Of a stretch of DNA of 64,000 nucleotides, positions 47,989-56,578 are shown one piece after another; within the stretch, counting starts at the first letter, position 1, and each line of letters begins with the position of its first letter. The translations under genes and the position numbers were made by a program. The notes under the pieces were generated by a model. It was not told the origin of the DNA and ran no database searches. It saw nothing but the letters and a program-made list of their open reading frames with translations. This DNA is from Pseudomonas lactis (GTDB lineage: Bacteria; Pseudomonadota; Gammaproteobacteria; Pseudomonadales; Pseudomonadaceae), in assembly GCF_001439845.1 (NCBI RefSeq), contig NZ_JYLO01000015.1, positions 1 through 64,000 on the forward strand. The letters run 5' to 3'.

Positions 47989-49095
47989 ATGAGTCAGCTG
48001 CTCGAACCTTACACCCTGCGCCAATTGACCCTGCTCAACCGCATCGCGGTTTCACCCATGTGCCAATACTCCAGCGACGATGGCCTGGCCAATGACTGGC
48101 ACCTGGTGCATCTCGGCAGCCGGGCCGTAGGTGGCGCCGGGCTGATTTTTACCGAGGCCACGGCGGTGACCGCCGATGGCCGTATCACCGCCCAGGACCT
48201 GGGCCTGTGGAACGACGCCCAGATCGAACCGTTGCGGCGCATCACCCGTTTTATCGCGGCCCAGGGCGCGGTGGCTGGGATCCAGCTGGCCCATGCCGGG
48301 CGCAAGGCCAGCACCCATCGGCCATGGATCGGCAAACATGGTAGCGTCAAGCCGGAGGAGGGCGGCTGGGTGCCGGTGGGGCCCTCGCCGATTGCCTTCG
48401 ACCCCAATCACACGCAGCCCAAGCCACTGGACGAAGGGCAGATCCAGCAAGTGATCGCCGACTTTGTCGCCGCCGCCAAGCGCGCCTTGACCGCAGGCTT
48501 TGAAGTGGTGGAAATCCACGCCGCCCACGGGTACCTGCTGCACCAGTTCCTCTCGCCGATCAGCAACCAGCGTCAGGACCACTACGGCGGCTCTTTTGAA
48601 AACCGCATCCGCCTGGTGCTGGAAGTGACCAAGGCCGTGCGCGCCGTGTGGCCTGATGAGTTGCCGCTGTTTGTGCGCGTGTCGGCCACTGACTGGGTAG
48701 AAGACGGCTGGAACCCGGATGAAACCGTGGAGTTGGCGCGCCGCCTGAAAGATCTGGGGGTGGATCTGATCGACGTGTCGTCCGGTGGCACCGCCGCGAA
48801 TGCCGAGATTCCTACCGGCCCCGGATACCAAACGCGCTTCGCCGAGCGCGTGCGCAAGGAATCGGGCATGGCCACCGGCACCGTCGGCATGATTACCGAA
48901 CCCGCTCAAGCCGAGCACATCCTGCGTACCTGCCAGGCCGACATTATTTTCCTGGCCCGCGAACTGCTGCGTGACCCCTACTGGCCACTGCACGCCGACG
49001 ATGACCTGGGTGGGCGCAAGGCAATCTGGCCGGCGCAATACCAACGGGCGACCCACCGGGATCAGCCGATCCATGAGTCAGACCTGCGGGATTGA
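47989..49095 (+). CDS. xenA: NADH:flavin oxidoreductase, XenA/YqjM type
   Basis: A 368-residue FMN enzyme of the old yellow enzyme family that reduces activated C=C bonds and nitro compounds. NRIAVSPMCQYSSDDGLAND has the active-site Cys near residue 25 that marks the YqjM/XenA branch. VVEIHAAHGYLLHQFLSPIS, RQDHYGGSFENRIRL and VRVSATDWVEDGW are also typical. Whether it is the true xenA orthologue is likely but not proven. A terminator follows. Confidence 0.88.
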   Translation: MSQLLEPYTLRQLTLLNRIAVSPMCQYSSDDGLANDWHLVHLGSRAVGGAGLIFTEATAVTADGRITAQDLGLWNDAQIEPLRRITRFIAAQGAVAGIQLAHAGRKASTHRPWIGKHGSVKPEEGGWVPVGPSPIAFDPNHTQPKPLDEGQIQQVIADFVAAAKRALTAGFEVVEIHAAHGYLLHQFLSPISNQRQDHYGGSFENRIRLVLEVTKAVRAVWPDELPLFVRVSATDWVEDGWNPDETVELARRLKDLGVDLIDVSSGGTAANAEIPTGPGYQTRFAERVRKESGMATGTVGMITEPAQAEHILRTCQADIIFLARELLRDPYWPLHADDDLGGRKAIWPAQYQRATHRDQPIHESDLRD

Positions 49096-49114
49096 CCCTG
49101 TTCACCTCTGTGCC

Positions 49115-49142
49115 AAACCCACCCTGACACGGTGGGTTTTTT
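49115..49142 (+). terminator. Terminator of the xenA-like gene
   Basis: AAACCCACC and GGTGGGTTT form the stem, followed by a T run. Confidence 0.85.
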
Positions 49143-49398
49143 CTTGCGCGCGTTGTAGGCGTTGCGCAGCCGATATCGACCACCCTGTGAGCAATCGCTG
49201 TAGGCTTTTATTACCGACGTTATTTTTTAAGTTAATACTCTAAAAAAATCCCACGAATGATGAGATAGTTTCTACGCTAAGGGTAAGCCCGACTTCTGGC
49301 CCAGGGAGACAGGCGGTTGGTCCGCGAAGCCGTTGCGCTTCTCGGGAGTTGGGAAATGGGCACCAGGAGTATTTGACTGATATCAGGAGTAGCGGTCC

Positions 49399-49584
49399 AT
49401 GGCCAAGTCCTATGGCGTAGCGGGTGCGGTGGCGTCTTTTCTGAGCCGCCGGATGTCTTTACGGGGTCGAAGGTTGAGTTCAGATGAAATGGAGTTGCTG
49501 GCGCAATATCGGGCGCTGACCGAGAGCGATCAGGTGGCGATGCGCTATTTGATTGGCGCGATGAAAAGCGTGTCGCGGTTCTGA
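49399..49584 (+). CDS. Small conserved-looking protein of unknown function
   Basis: A 61-residue helical protein (MAKSYGVAGAVASFLSRRMS, then SSDEMELLAQYRALTESDQV). AGGAG lies 9 bases before the ATG. The basic N-terminus and acidic middle suggest a soluble regulator-like peptide, but I do not know a function. The 256 bases before it, after the xenA terminator, are AT-rich at first and may hold its promoter or a small RNA; no firm structure is seen. Confidence 0.6.
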   Translation: MAKSYGVAGAVASFLSRRMSLRGRRLSSDEMELLAQYRALTESDQVAMRYLIGAMKSVSRF

Positions 49585-49592
49585 GCCAAATC

Positions 49593-49626
49593 CGATCATT
49601 CCCACGTTATTGCGTGGGAATGATCG
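49593..49626. terminator. Palindromic repeat acting between convergent genes
   Basis: CGATCATTCCCACG and CGTGGGAATGATCG form a perfect 14-bp stem. A related repeat (GTTCCCACGCTCCGCGTGGG) is found at 63906. It lacks a T run, so a repeat element is as likely as a terminator. Confidence 0.55.
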
Positions 49627-49638
49627 TGCAGTGTGGCA

Positions 49639-51264
49639 TCAGGTGTACTTGCGCTGTTCTGGCGCAGGCGGGAAGTACTGATACAGCCAGGTTTCACTCA
49701 GGGTGCGGTCCTGGGTGCGAATAAACAGGCGTAGCTCGACCGGCTCCACGCTGTCGCTGGTGGGGTACCAGTCGAACAGGATGCGGTACCCTTTGATGTT
49801 GTCTAGCACCAGCACGCTGAAGTCCTTCACCTCACCGTGGGAACAGGTCACCACAGGCTCGATGCCAGTGCCCGCCGGCAGGCGATCCAGGCCGCCGCCC
49901 TTGAAGTCCACGGCAAAACGCCTGGCCCATACTTTCGGATAATGCTCGCCGGGTGCCCAGCCTTCGGTAAAACCGCCCATGCCCGAACGGGTCGCGTCGA
50001 CCTGTGCCAGCGGCGTGCTCACTGGCGGCAGTGCGCTCCAGTACAGCTTGTAGCCGTAGTTGAGCGAATCACCGGCGGCCACCGGTTTTTTCGGAGTCCA
50101 GAAGGCCACGATGTTGTCCAGGGTTTCACCAGTGGTGGGGATTTCCAGCAGGTCGATCGAGCCTTCGCCCCAGGCCGTGGTCGGTTCAACCCACAGGCTT
50201 GGGCGTTTGCTGTACCAGTCGACGGTGTCTTGGTAGCTGGCGAACTCATGGTCGGTCTGCACCAGGCCGAAGCCTTTGGGGTCGGTGTCGGCGAACGCGT
50301 TGAATTGCAGCTTGGCCGGGTTGTTCAGGGGCCGGCAGACCCATTCGCCGTTGCCGCGCCACATGGCCAGGCGGTCTGAGTCGTGGATTTGCGGGTGAAT
50401 GGTGTCGCACATGCGGCGCTCATGGGTGCCGCAGCTGAACATACTGGTCATGGGCGCGATGCCCAGTTGTTCGATGGCGGTGCGCGCATTGATGTGCGCG
50501 TCAATCGCCATCACCACTTGGTTGGCCTGGCAGTCGATGTCGAAGCGATAGGCGCCAGTGGCGCTTGGCGAGTCGAGCAGGGCGTAGACCACAAAGCGCG
50601 TGGCGTTCTTGTCCGGGGTTTCGAACCAGAACTGCGTGAAATCAGGGAATTCCTCGCGTTTTTTCGCGTAGGTATCAATCGCCAGGCCACGCGCCGAGAG
50701 GCCGTACTGGCCGGTGGAATCCACTGCGCGAAAGTAGCTGGCGCCCAGAAACGAGAGCACGTCATGGCGGTCCAGTTCCGGCGCCTTGAACAGCTTGAAG
50801 CCGGAGAAACCCAGGTCTCCGGTCAGTTGCTGGGTGTCCACCGTGGTTTTTTCATAGTTGAACAGCGAAGGGCGAAAGTGCACTTCGCGGGCTTCACGGG
50901 TCTTGGGGTCGACGCTGTGCATGCGCACCGGCGTCTTGAAGCCCATGCCGACGTGGAAGAACTGCACGTCCAGTTGGCCGTTCAACTCCTTCCACAGCGA
51001 ATGGTTACGGTCATAGCCGATGGCGTTGAAATTCTGCGGGGTCATGGTGGCCAGGGTCGGCGGCAGCACCTGCTTAGTGTCCTGGTAGTCACGGGTGGCC
51101 AATTGCTTGGCCTGGGCCTTGAGCGATTCGAAATCGAACGCCACGGCCTTGCCATCGGCAGCCCGATTACCGGCCCAGGCCTGCGCGACCAGCAGGCCAC
51201 TGGCCGACAAACCGGTGTAAGCCGCAATGGCCATGGATGCTTTGAGCAAATTCCTGCGGTGCAT
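49639..51264 (-). CDS. opgD: Glucan biosynthesis protein D (OpgD/MdoD)
   Basis: A 541-residue periplasmic protein for osmoregulated periplasmic glucans. The N-terminus is a twin-arginine-like signal (MHRRNLLKASMAIAAYTGLS to AWA). The mature part has FDFESLKAQAKQLATRDYQD, YDRNHSLWKELNGQLDVQFF, and the SMFSCGTHERRMCDTIHPQI to WRGNGEWVCRPLNNP block of the MdoG/MdoD family. The 304 bases between it and the next gene, which is divergent, should contain both promoters; no repeat is seen there. Confidence 0.93.
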   Translation of the reverse strand: MHRRNLLKASMAIAAYTGLSASGLLVAQAWAGNRAADGKAVAFDFESLKAQAKQLATRDYQDTKQVLPPTLATMTPQNFNAIGYDRNHSLWKELNGQLDVQFFHVGMGFKTPVRMHSVDPKTREAREVHFRPSLFNYEKTTVDTQQLTGDLGFSGFKLFKAPELDRHDVLSFLGASYFRAVDSTGQYGLSARGLAIDTYAKKREEFPDFTQFWFETPDKNATRFVVYALLDSPSATGAYRFDIDCQANQVVMAIDAHINARTAIEQLGIAPMTSMFSCGTHERRMCDTIHPQIHDSDRLAMWRGNGEWVCRPLNNPAKLQFNAFADTDPKGFGLVQTDHEFASYQDTVDWYSKRPSLWVEPTTAWGEGSIDLLEIPTTGETLDNIVAFWTPKKPVAAGDSLNYGYKLYWSALPPVSTPLAQVDATRSGMGGFTEGWAPGEHYPKVWARRFAVDFKGGGLDRLPAGTGIEPVVTCSHGEVKDFSVLVLDNIKGYRILFDWYPTSDSVEPVELRLFIRTQDRTLSETWLYQYFPPAPEQRKYT

Positions 51265-51568
51265 AGAGACAACCTGTCGTGAGCAAATCCCGCGCCGTTC
51301 CTGGCACGTAGCGGATCAGAAATAACGGTTCGGACATGCCTTCGGCCAAACGCAACGGACAATAAACAGACGCCGGATAGCTTAAGCGGTTCGATGAGCA
51401 AGGCAAATTGATTGATGGCGGGATGATGGCGTTGCATGTGCAACAAGACATTTCCAGCATCGCAACTGAGCGTTACATCTGGAAGCACTCTAGATCACGG
51501 CTTTTTGGCACTTAGTTTTACGCTGGAGGCCTATTGGTCCTACGAACCCAAGTGTCTGGAGGCTACGA

Positions 51569-52276
51569 ATGAATACCCGTGGATTGCTCGATCAACTGCT
51601 CAAGTCTGGCCAGGACATGTTGCAAAACAAGGCCGGCGGCCAACGCAAAGCCAATGAAAAGGGCGCCCTCGGCGGCTTGCTCAACGGTGGCGGGCTCGGC
51701 AGCATGCTCGGCGGTGCCGGCGGCGGCGCCCTGGCGGCGGGGGCCATGGGCTTGCTGCTGGGCAACAAAAAAGCCCGCAAATTCGGCGGCAAGGCACTCA
51801 CCTACGGCGGCCTGGCCGCACTCGGTGTGATTGCCTACAAGGCTTACGGCAACTGGCAAGCCCAGCAGGCCAGCGCGCCCCAAGGCGAGCCGCAAACCAT
51901 CGACCGCCTGCCAGCGGCCCAGGTCGAACAACACAGCCAAGGCATTCTCAAGGCACTGGTAGCCGCGGCCAAGGCTGACGGGCATGTGGATGAGCGCGAG
52001 CGCGCCTTGATCGAAGGCGAATTTACCAAGCTGGACAATGATCAGGAGTTGCAACACTGGCTACACGCCGAACTCAACAAACCCCTGGACCCCACCGACG
52101 TCGCCCGCGCCGCCAGCACCCCGGAAATGGCCGCCGAAATGTACATCGCCAGCGTGATGCTGGTGGACGAAGAAAACTTCATGGAAAAAGCCTACCTGGA
52201 CGAACTGGCCCGCCAACTGAAACTTGAGCCCGGCTTGAAGCTTGAGTTGGAAAAACAAGTACGGCTTAACGCATAA
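51569..52276 (+). CDS. DUF533/TerB-like inner membrane protein (YebE type)
   Basis: A 235-residue protein. The first part is a Gly-rich segment with one hydrophobic stretch (LGSMLGGAGGGALAAGAMGL). The C-terminal half is a TerB-like helical domain: LVAAAKADGHVDERERALIE and AAEMYIASVMLVDEENFMEK. This is the YebE family of unknown role. Start and length match the family. Confidence 0.85.
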   Translation: MNTRGLLDQLLKSGQDMLQNKAGGQRKANEKGALGGLLNGGGLGSMLGGAGGGALAAGAMGLLLGNKKARKFGGKALTYGGLAALGVIAYKAYGNWQAQQASAPQGEPQTIDRLPAAQVEQHSQGILKALVAAAKADGHVDERERALIEGEFTKLDNDQELQHWLHAELNKPLDPTDVARAASTPEMAAEMYIASVMLVDEENFMEKAYLDELARQLKLEPGLKLELEKQVRLNA

Positions 52277-52300
52277 ACAAGGCCACACGCTCATCAAAAA

Positions 52301-52389
52301 TGTGGGAGCGGGCTTGCTCGCGAATGCGCTAGACCAGCCACTCTATTTCTGGCTGACTCACCGCATCCGCGAGCAAGCCCGTTCCCACT
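52301..52389. repeat. REP pair, TGTGGGAGCGGGCTTGCTCG type
   Basis: Left arm TGTGGGAGCGGGCTTGCTCG and inverted right arm ending GTTCCCAC, with about 45 bases between. It lies upstream of wspA. Confidence 0.85.
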
Positions 52390-52486
52390 TTTGCATTCTG
52401 TGCACTGCACATCAAAAGCCTTGATAAAAGCGCGCAGCCGCTCAGCTATACTCCCCTCCATTTGAATGGCCCTGCGAGGAATTACT

Positions 52487-54109
52487 GTGAAGAACTGGAC
52501 CCTGCGCCAAAGGATTTTGGCGAGCTTTGCGGTAATTATCGCGATCATGCTGCTGATGGTCGTGGTCTCGTATTCGCGCTTGCTGAAAATCGAAATCAGC
52601 GAAAACTCAGTGCGGGACGATGCGGTGCCCGGGGTGTTTTTCAGCTCGATGATTCGCAGCGCCTGGGTCGACAGCTACCTGCAAACCCAGGAGTTGGTTG
52701 GGATCCACGAGAACCAGGGCATTTCCGAAACCGACAAACAGGACTACAAGTCTTTTGAGGCTCGGCTTGAGCAACATATGGCCAGCTACGCCGGGACGAT
52801 CAATATCACTCAGGATCGCACCGAATTCGATGCCTTCGAAAAACTGCACCAGAACTACAACCAGATTCTCGCCCAGGTCTTGGCAGCCCATCAGAGCAAT
52901 AACGCCGCCGAAGCACTGAGGTTGTTTAACGAGCAACTGACCCCCGCCTGGACCGCAGGCCGCATGAAGCTCAATGACATTATCAATGAGAACAAGCAAG
53001 TCGCCGACAACGCCACCGCCGCCATCGATGATGCGGTAGCGGCCGCGAAGATCAGCATGGGCGTCTCGCTGTTGCTGGCGATTCTCGCCGCCGCGCTGTG
53101 TGGCCTGTTGCTGATGCGCGCGATCATGGCGCCGATGCAGCGCATCGTTCAAATCCTCGAAGTCATGCGCACCGGTGACCTGAGCAAGCGCCTGAACCTG
53201 GAGCGCAAGGACGAATTCAACGCGGTTGAAACCGGCTTCAACGACATGATGACCGAGCTGACTGCCCTGGTGTCCCAGGCGCAGCGTTCATCGGTGCAAG
53301 TCACCACCTCGGTCACCGAGATTGCCGCGACCTCCAAGCAGCAACAGGCGACCGCGACAGAAACCGCAGCCACCACCACCGAAATCGGCGCCACTTCCCG
53401 CGAGATTGCCGCCACGTCCAAGGACTTGGTCCGCACCATGACCGAAGTGTCCACCGCCGCCGACCAGGCCTCGGTGGCTGCCGGTTCCGGCCAGCAGGGC
53501 CTGGCCCGCATGGAAGAAACCATGCACTCGGTGATGGGCGCCGCCGACCTGGTCAACGCCAAGCTGGCGATCCTCAATGAGAAGGCCGGCAATATCAACC
53601 AAGTGGTGGTGACCATCGTCAAGGTGGCCGACCAGACCAACCTGTTGTCCCTGAATGCGGCCATCGAGGCTGAGAAAGCCGGTGAGTACGGGCGCGGCTT
53701 TGCCGTGGTTGCCACCGAAGTGCGCCGCCTGGCCGACCAGACCGCTGTGGCGACCTACGACATTGAACAGATGGTGCGTGAGATCCAGTCGGCGGTGTCG
53801 GCGGGGGTGATGGGCATGGACAAGTTTTCCGAGGAGGTGCGTCGCGGCATGTCCGAGGTGCAACAAGTGGGCGAGCAACTGTCGCAGATCATCCATCAGG
53901 TACAGGCCCTGGCGCCGCGGGTGTTGATGGTCAACGAAGGCATGCAGGCCCAGGCCACCGGCGCCGAGCAGATCAACCATGCGCTGGTGCAATTGGGCGA
54001 TGCCAGCAGCCAGACCGTCGAATCCCTGCGCCAGGCCAGCTTTGCCATTGATGAACTGAGCCAGGTTGCGGTCGGTCTGCGCAGCGGCGTCTCGCGTTTC
54101 AAAGTCTGA
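52487..54109 (+). CDS. wspA: Surface-sensing chemoreceptor WspA
   Basis: A 540-residue methyl-accepting protein. Membrane helices lie at about residues 8-30 (ILASFAVIIAIMLLMVVVSY) and 185-208 around a periplasmic helical domain; then HAMP and a signalling hairpin tip (VADQTNLLSLNAAIEAEKAG). It starts the Wsp pathway, which responds to surface contact. The GTG at 52487 is chosen because GAGGA lies 6 bases upstream. Its stop overlaps the wspB start by one base. Confidence 0.95.
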   Translation: MKNWTLRQRILASFAVIIAIMLLMVVVSYSRLLKIEISENSVRDDAVPGVFFSSMIRSAWVDSYLQTQELVGIHENQGISETDKQDYKSFEARLEQHMASYAGTINITQDRTEFDAFEKLHQNYNQILAQVLAAHQSNNAAEALRLFNEQLTPAWTAGRMKLNDIINENKQVADNATAAIDDAVAAAKISMGVSLLLAILAAALCGLLLMRAIMAPMQRIVQILEVMRTGDLSKRLNLERKDEFNAVETGFNDMMTELTALVSQAQRSSVQVTTSVTEIAATSKQQQATATETAATTTEIGATSREIAATSKDLVRTMTEVSTAADQASVAAGSGQQGLARMEETMHSVMGAADLVNAKLAILNEKAGNINQVVVTIVKVADQTNLLSLNAAIEAEKAGEYGRGFAVVATEVRRLADQTAVATYDIEQMVREIQSAVSAGVMGMDKFSEEVRRGMSEVQQVGEQLSQIIHQVQALAPRVLMVNEGMQAQATGAEQINHALVQLGDASSQTVESLRQASFAIDELSQVAVGLRSGVSRFKV

Positions 54110-54621
54110 TGAGCGAGCTCGCGGCTAAACGCGGTGCCGTCCCGGCAGCGAAAAAGGCGTTGTTCCTGGTGTTTCGCATCGGCAACGAACGCTTTGCCCT
54201 CAAGGCCACCGAAGTGGCCGAGGTGCTGCCGCGCCTGGCGCTTAAACCTATCGCCCAAGCGCCGTTATGGGTGGCGGGTATCTTCGCCCATCGTGGGGTG
54301 CTGGTGCCGGTCATCGACTTGAGCGCGCTGACGTTCGGCACTTCGGCCCAGGCGCGCACCAGTACGCGCCTGGTGCTGGTCAATTACCAACCGCAGCCCT
54401 GGAGTGAGGCGCGTTGGCTGGGGCTGATCCTGGAACAGGCCACCGACACCCTGCGTTGCGACCCCGCCGAGTTCCAGCCCTATGGCCTTGACAACCAGCA
54501 GGCGCCGTACCTGGGGCCGGTGCGCGAGGATGCCCAAGGCTTGATGCAGTGGATTGGCGTCGCGGATCTGTTGACCGCGCCAGTGCGCGCCTTGTTGTTC
54601 TGCGCCGAGTTGAGCCTATGA
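54109..54621 (+). CDS. wspB: CheW-like coupling protein WspB
   Basis: A 170-residue CheW domain (FLVFRIGNERFALKATEVAE and FAHRGVLVPVIDLSALTFGT) that links WspA to the kinase WspE. It overlaps wspA and wspC (ATGA), the fixed order of the wsp operon. Confidence 0.93.
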   Translation: MSELAAKRGAVPAAKKALFLVFRIGNERFALKATEVAEVLPRLALKPIAQAPLWVAGIFAHRGVLVPVIDLSALTFGTSAQARTSTRLVLVNYQPQPWSEARWLGLILEQATDTLRCDPAEFQPYGLDNQQAPYLGPVREDAQGLMQWIGVADLLTAPVRALLFCAELSL

Positions 54622-55880
54622 GCAATGACCCGCGGTTTTTCGCGTTCTTGAAAGAACGCATCGGCCTGGACGTCGCTTCGGTGGGCGAGGCGATCATCGA
54701 GCGCGCGGTGCGCCAGCGCTGCCAATCGTCCCAGTCGCCGTCGGCGGAGGCTTACTGGCAACACCTGCAAACCTCCCATGACGAGCAGCAGGCGCTGATC
54801 GAAGCGGTGATCGTCCCCGAGACCTGGTTTTTCCGCTATCCCGAATCCTTTGCAACCCTGGCTCGCCTGGCCCAGGCACGCTTGGCCGAGATCAACCAGA
54901 TGCGCGCCCTGCGTATTCTCAGCCTGCCGTGTTCGACCGGCGAAGAGCCCTATTCGATTGCCATGGCCTTGCTCGATGCGGGGCTGGCGCCCCACCAGTT
55001 CAAAGTACAGGGCATGGACGTCAGCCCGCTGTCGGTGGAGCGCGCGCGGCGGGGCGTGTATGGCAAGAACTCGTTTCGCGGCGCTGACCTTGAGTTTCGC
55101 GACCGCCACTTCACTGAAGACGCAGGCAGTTACCGCATTGCCGACCGAGTGCGTGAGCAAGTGCGCCTGCAAGTCGGCAACTTGCTGGACCCGGCACTGC
55201 TGGCGAACGAGCCAACCTACGATTTTGTGTTCTGCCGCAACCTGCTGATCTACTTCGACCAGCCGACCCAGAAACAGGTCTTTGATGTGCTCAAGGCGTT
55301 GACACACGTGGACGGCGTGCTGTTTATCGGCCCGGCCGAGGGCAGCCTGCTGGGGCGCCACGGTATGCGCTCCATCGGCGTACCGCAGTCCTTCGCTTTC
55401 AGTCGGCATGTAGAACCGACCCCGCCGCCAGCACCTCTGGTCAAACCGACGCCCGCGCCGCTGCCGCAGCGCAGGGCGGCGCCGATACCGCTCAAGCCGC
55501 GGCCGTTCAGCACGGTCAGCCCCCGCGTGCCACCGGTCAAAGGGGTGCCTACCGATGCCGGGGATTTGCTCAGCCAGATCGCAACCCTGGCCAACGAGGG
55601 CAAAAGTGCCGAGGCCCGTGCGGCCTGCGAGCGCTATTTGAGCAGCCACCCACCGGCCGCCCAGGTGTTTTATTGGCTGGGGCTGCTCAGCGATGTGGCT
55701 GGCAGCGCCCTGGAGGCCCAGGGGTATTACCGAAAAGCCCTGTATCTGGAACCGCAGCATCCCCAGGCCCTGATGCACCTGGCCGCGTTGCTCGAGTCCC
55801 AGGGTGACAGTGTCGGCGCGCGTCGTCTTCAGGCACGCGCCGCCCGTAGCGAGCGAGCTGACAGTGAGACCAAACGATGA
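54618..55880 (+). CDS. wspC: CheR-type methyltransferase WspC with TPR domain
   Basis: A 420-residue enzyme that methylates WspA. The N-terminal CheR part holds LRILSLPCSTGEEPYSIAMA (AdoMet site) and FVFCRNLLIYFD; a proline-rich linker follows (PTPAPLPQRRAAPIPLKPRP), then TPR repeats (HPPAAQVFYWLGLLSDVAGS and after). It opposes WspF. Overlaps on both sides are 4 bases. Confidence 0.94.
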   Translation: MSNDPRFFAFLKERIGLDVASVGEAIIERAVRQRCQSSQSPSAEAYWQHLQTSHDEQQALIEAVIVPETWFFRYPESFATLARLAQARLAEINQMRALRILSLPCSTGEEPYSIAMALLDAGLAPHQFKVQGMDVSPLSVERARRGVYGKNSFRGADLEFRDRHFTEDAGSYRIADRVREQVRLQVGNLLDPALLANEPTYDFVFCRNLLIYFDQPTQKQVFDVLKALTHVDGVLFIGPAEGSLLGRHGMRSIGVPQSFAFSRHVEPTPPPAPLVKPTPAPLPQRRAAPIPLKPRPFSTVSPRVPPVKGVPTDAGDLLSQIATLANEGKSAEARAACERYLSSHPPAAQVFYWLGLLSDVAGSALEAQGYYRKALYLEPQHPQALMHLAALLESQGDSVGARRLQARAARSERADSETKR

Positions 55881-56578
55881 GTAGCCCTGACGCGCTCGAC
55901 ACCGCAGGCCTGGACCTGACGCTGACCGATACCCAAGCCATTGACGACTGTTGGAACCGCATCGGTATTCATGGCGACAAGTCCTGCCCGTTGTTGGCCG
56001 AGCATATCCACTGCCGCAATTGCTCGGTGTATTCCGCCGCCGCCACGCGCCTGCTCGACCGCTACGCACTGCAACAGGACGACCATCACGCGCAGGCAAC
56101 TGCCGAAGCGGATAACGAGGTGGTCACCCGTTCGCTGTTGATGTTTCGCCTCGGCGAAGAATGGCTCGGCATCGCGACCCGCTGCCTGGTGGAAGTGGCG
56201 CCGTTACAGCCGATCCACTCGCTGCCGCACCAGCGCTCCCGGGCGCTGCTGGGCGTGGCCAACGTACGCGGGGCGCTGGTGGCATGCCTGTCGCTGGTGG
56301 AACTGTTGGGCCTGGACAGCACCAGTGCCGGCGCCAGCGGCGGGCGGATCATGCCGCGCATGCTGATCATCGCTGCCCAGGACGGCCCGGTCGTCGTACC
56401 GGTAGATGAAGTAGACGGCATCCACGCCATCGATGAGCGCACCTTGAAGGCTGCGTCGGTGTCCGGCACCCAGGCCAGCGCACGCTACACCCAAGGCGTG
56501 TTGCAGTGGAAAGGCCGCAGCCTGCGCTGGCTGGACGAAGCGCAATTGTTGTCCGCCGTGACCCGGAGCCTCGCATGA
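55877..56578 (+). CDS. wspD: CheW-like coupling protein WspD
   Basis: A 233-residue CheW homologue with an extra N-terminal part that includes CPLLAEHIHCRNCSVY. The CheW domain has MFRLGEEWLGIATRCLVEVA and LLGVANVRGALVACLSLVEL. Two different CheW proteins are normal for this system. Its stop overlaps the wspE start by 4 bases. Confidence 0.93.
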   Translation: MSSPDALDTAGLDLTLTDTQAIDDCWNRIGIHGDKSCPLLAEHIHCRNCSVYSAAATRLLDRYALQQDDHHAQATAEADNEVVTRSLLMFRLGEEWLGIATRCLVEVAPLQPIHSLPHQRSRALLGVANVRGALVACLSLVELLGLDSTSAGASGGRIMPRMLIIAAQDGPVVVPVDEVDGIHAIDERTLKAASVSGTQASARYTQGVLQWKGRSLRWLDEAQLLSAVTRSLA

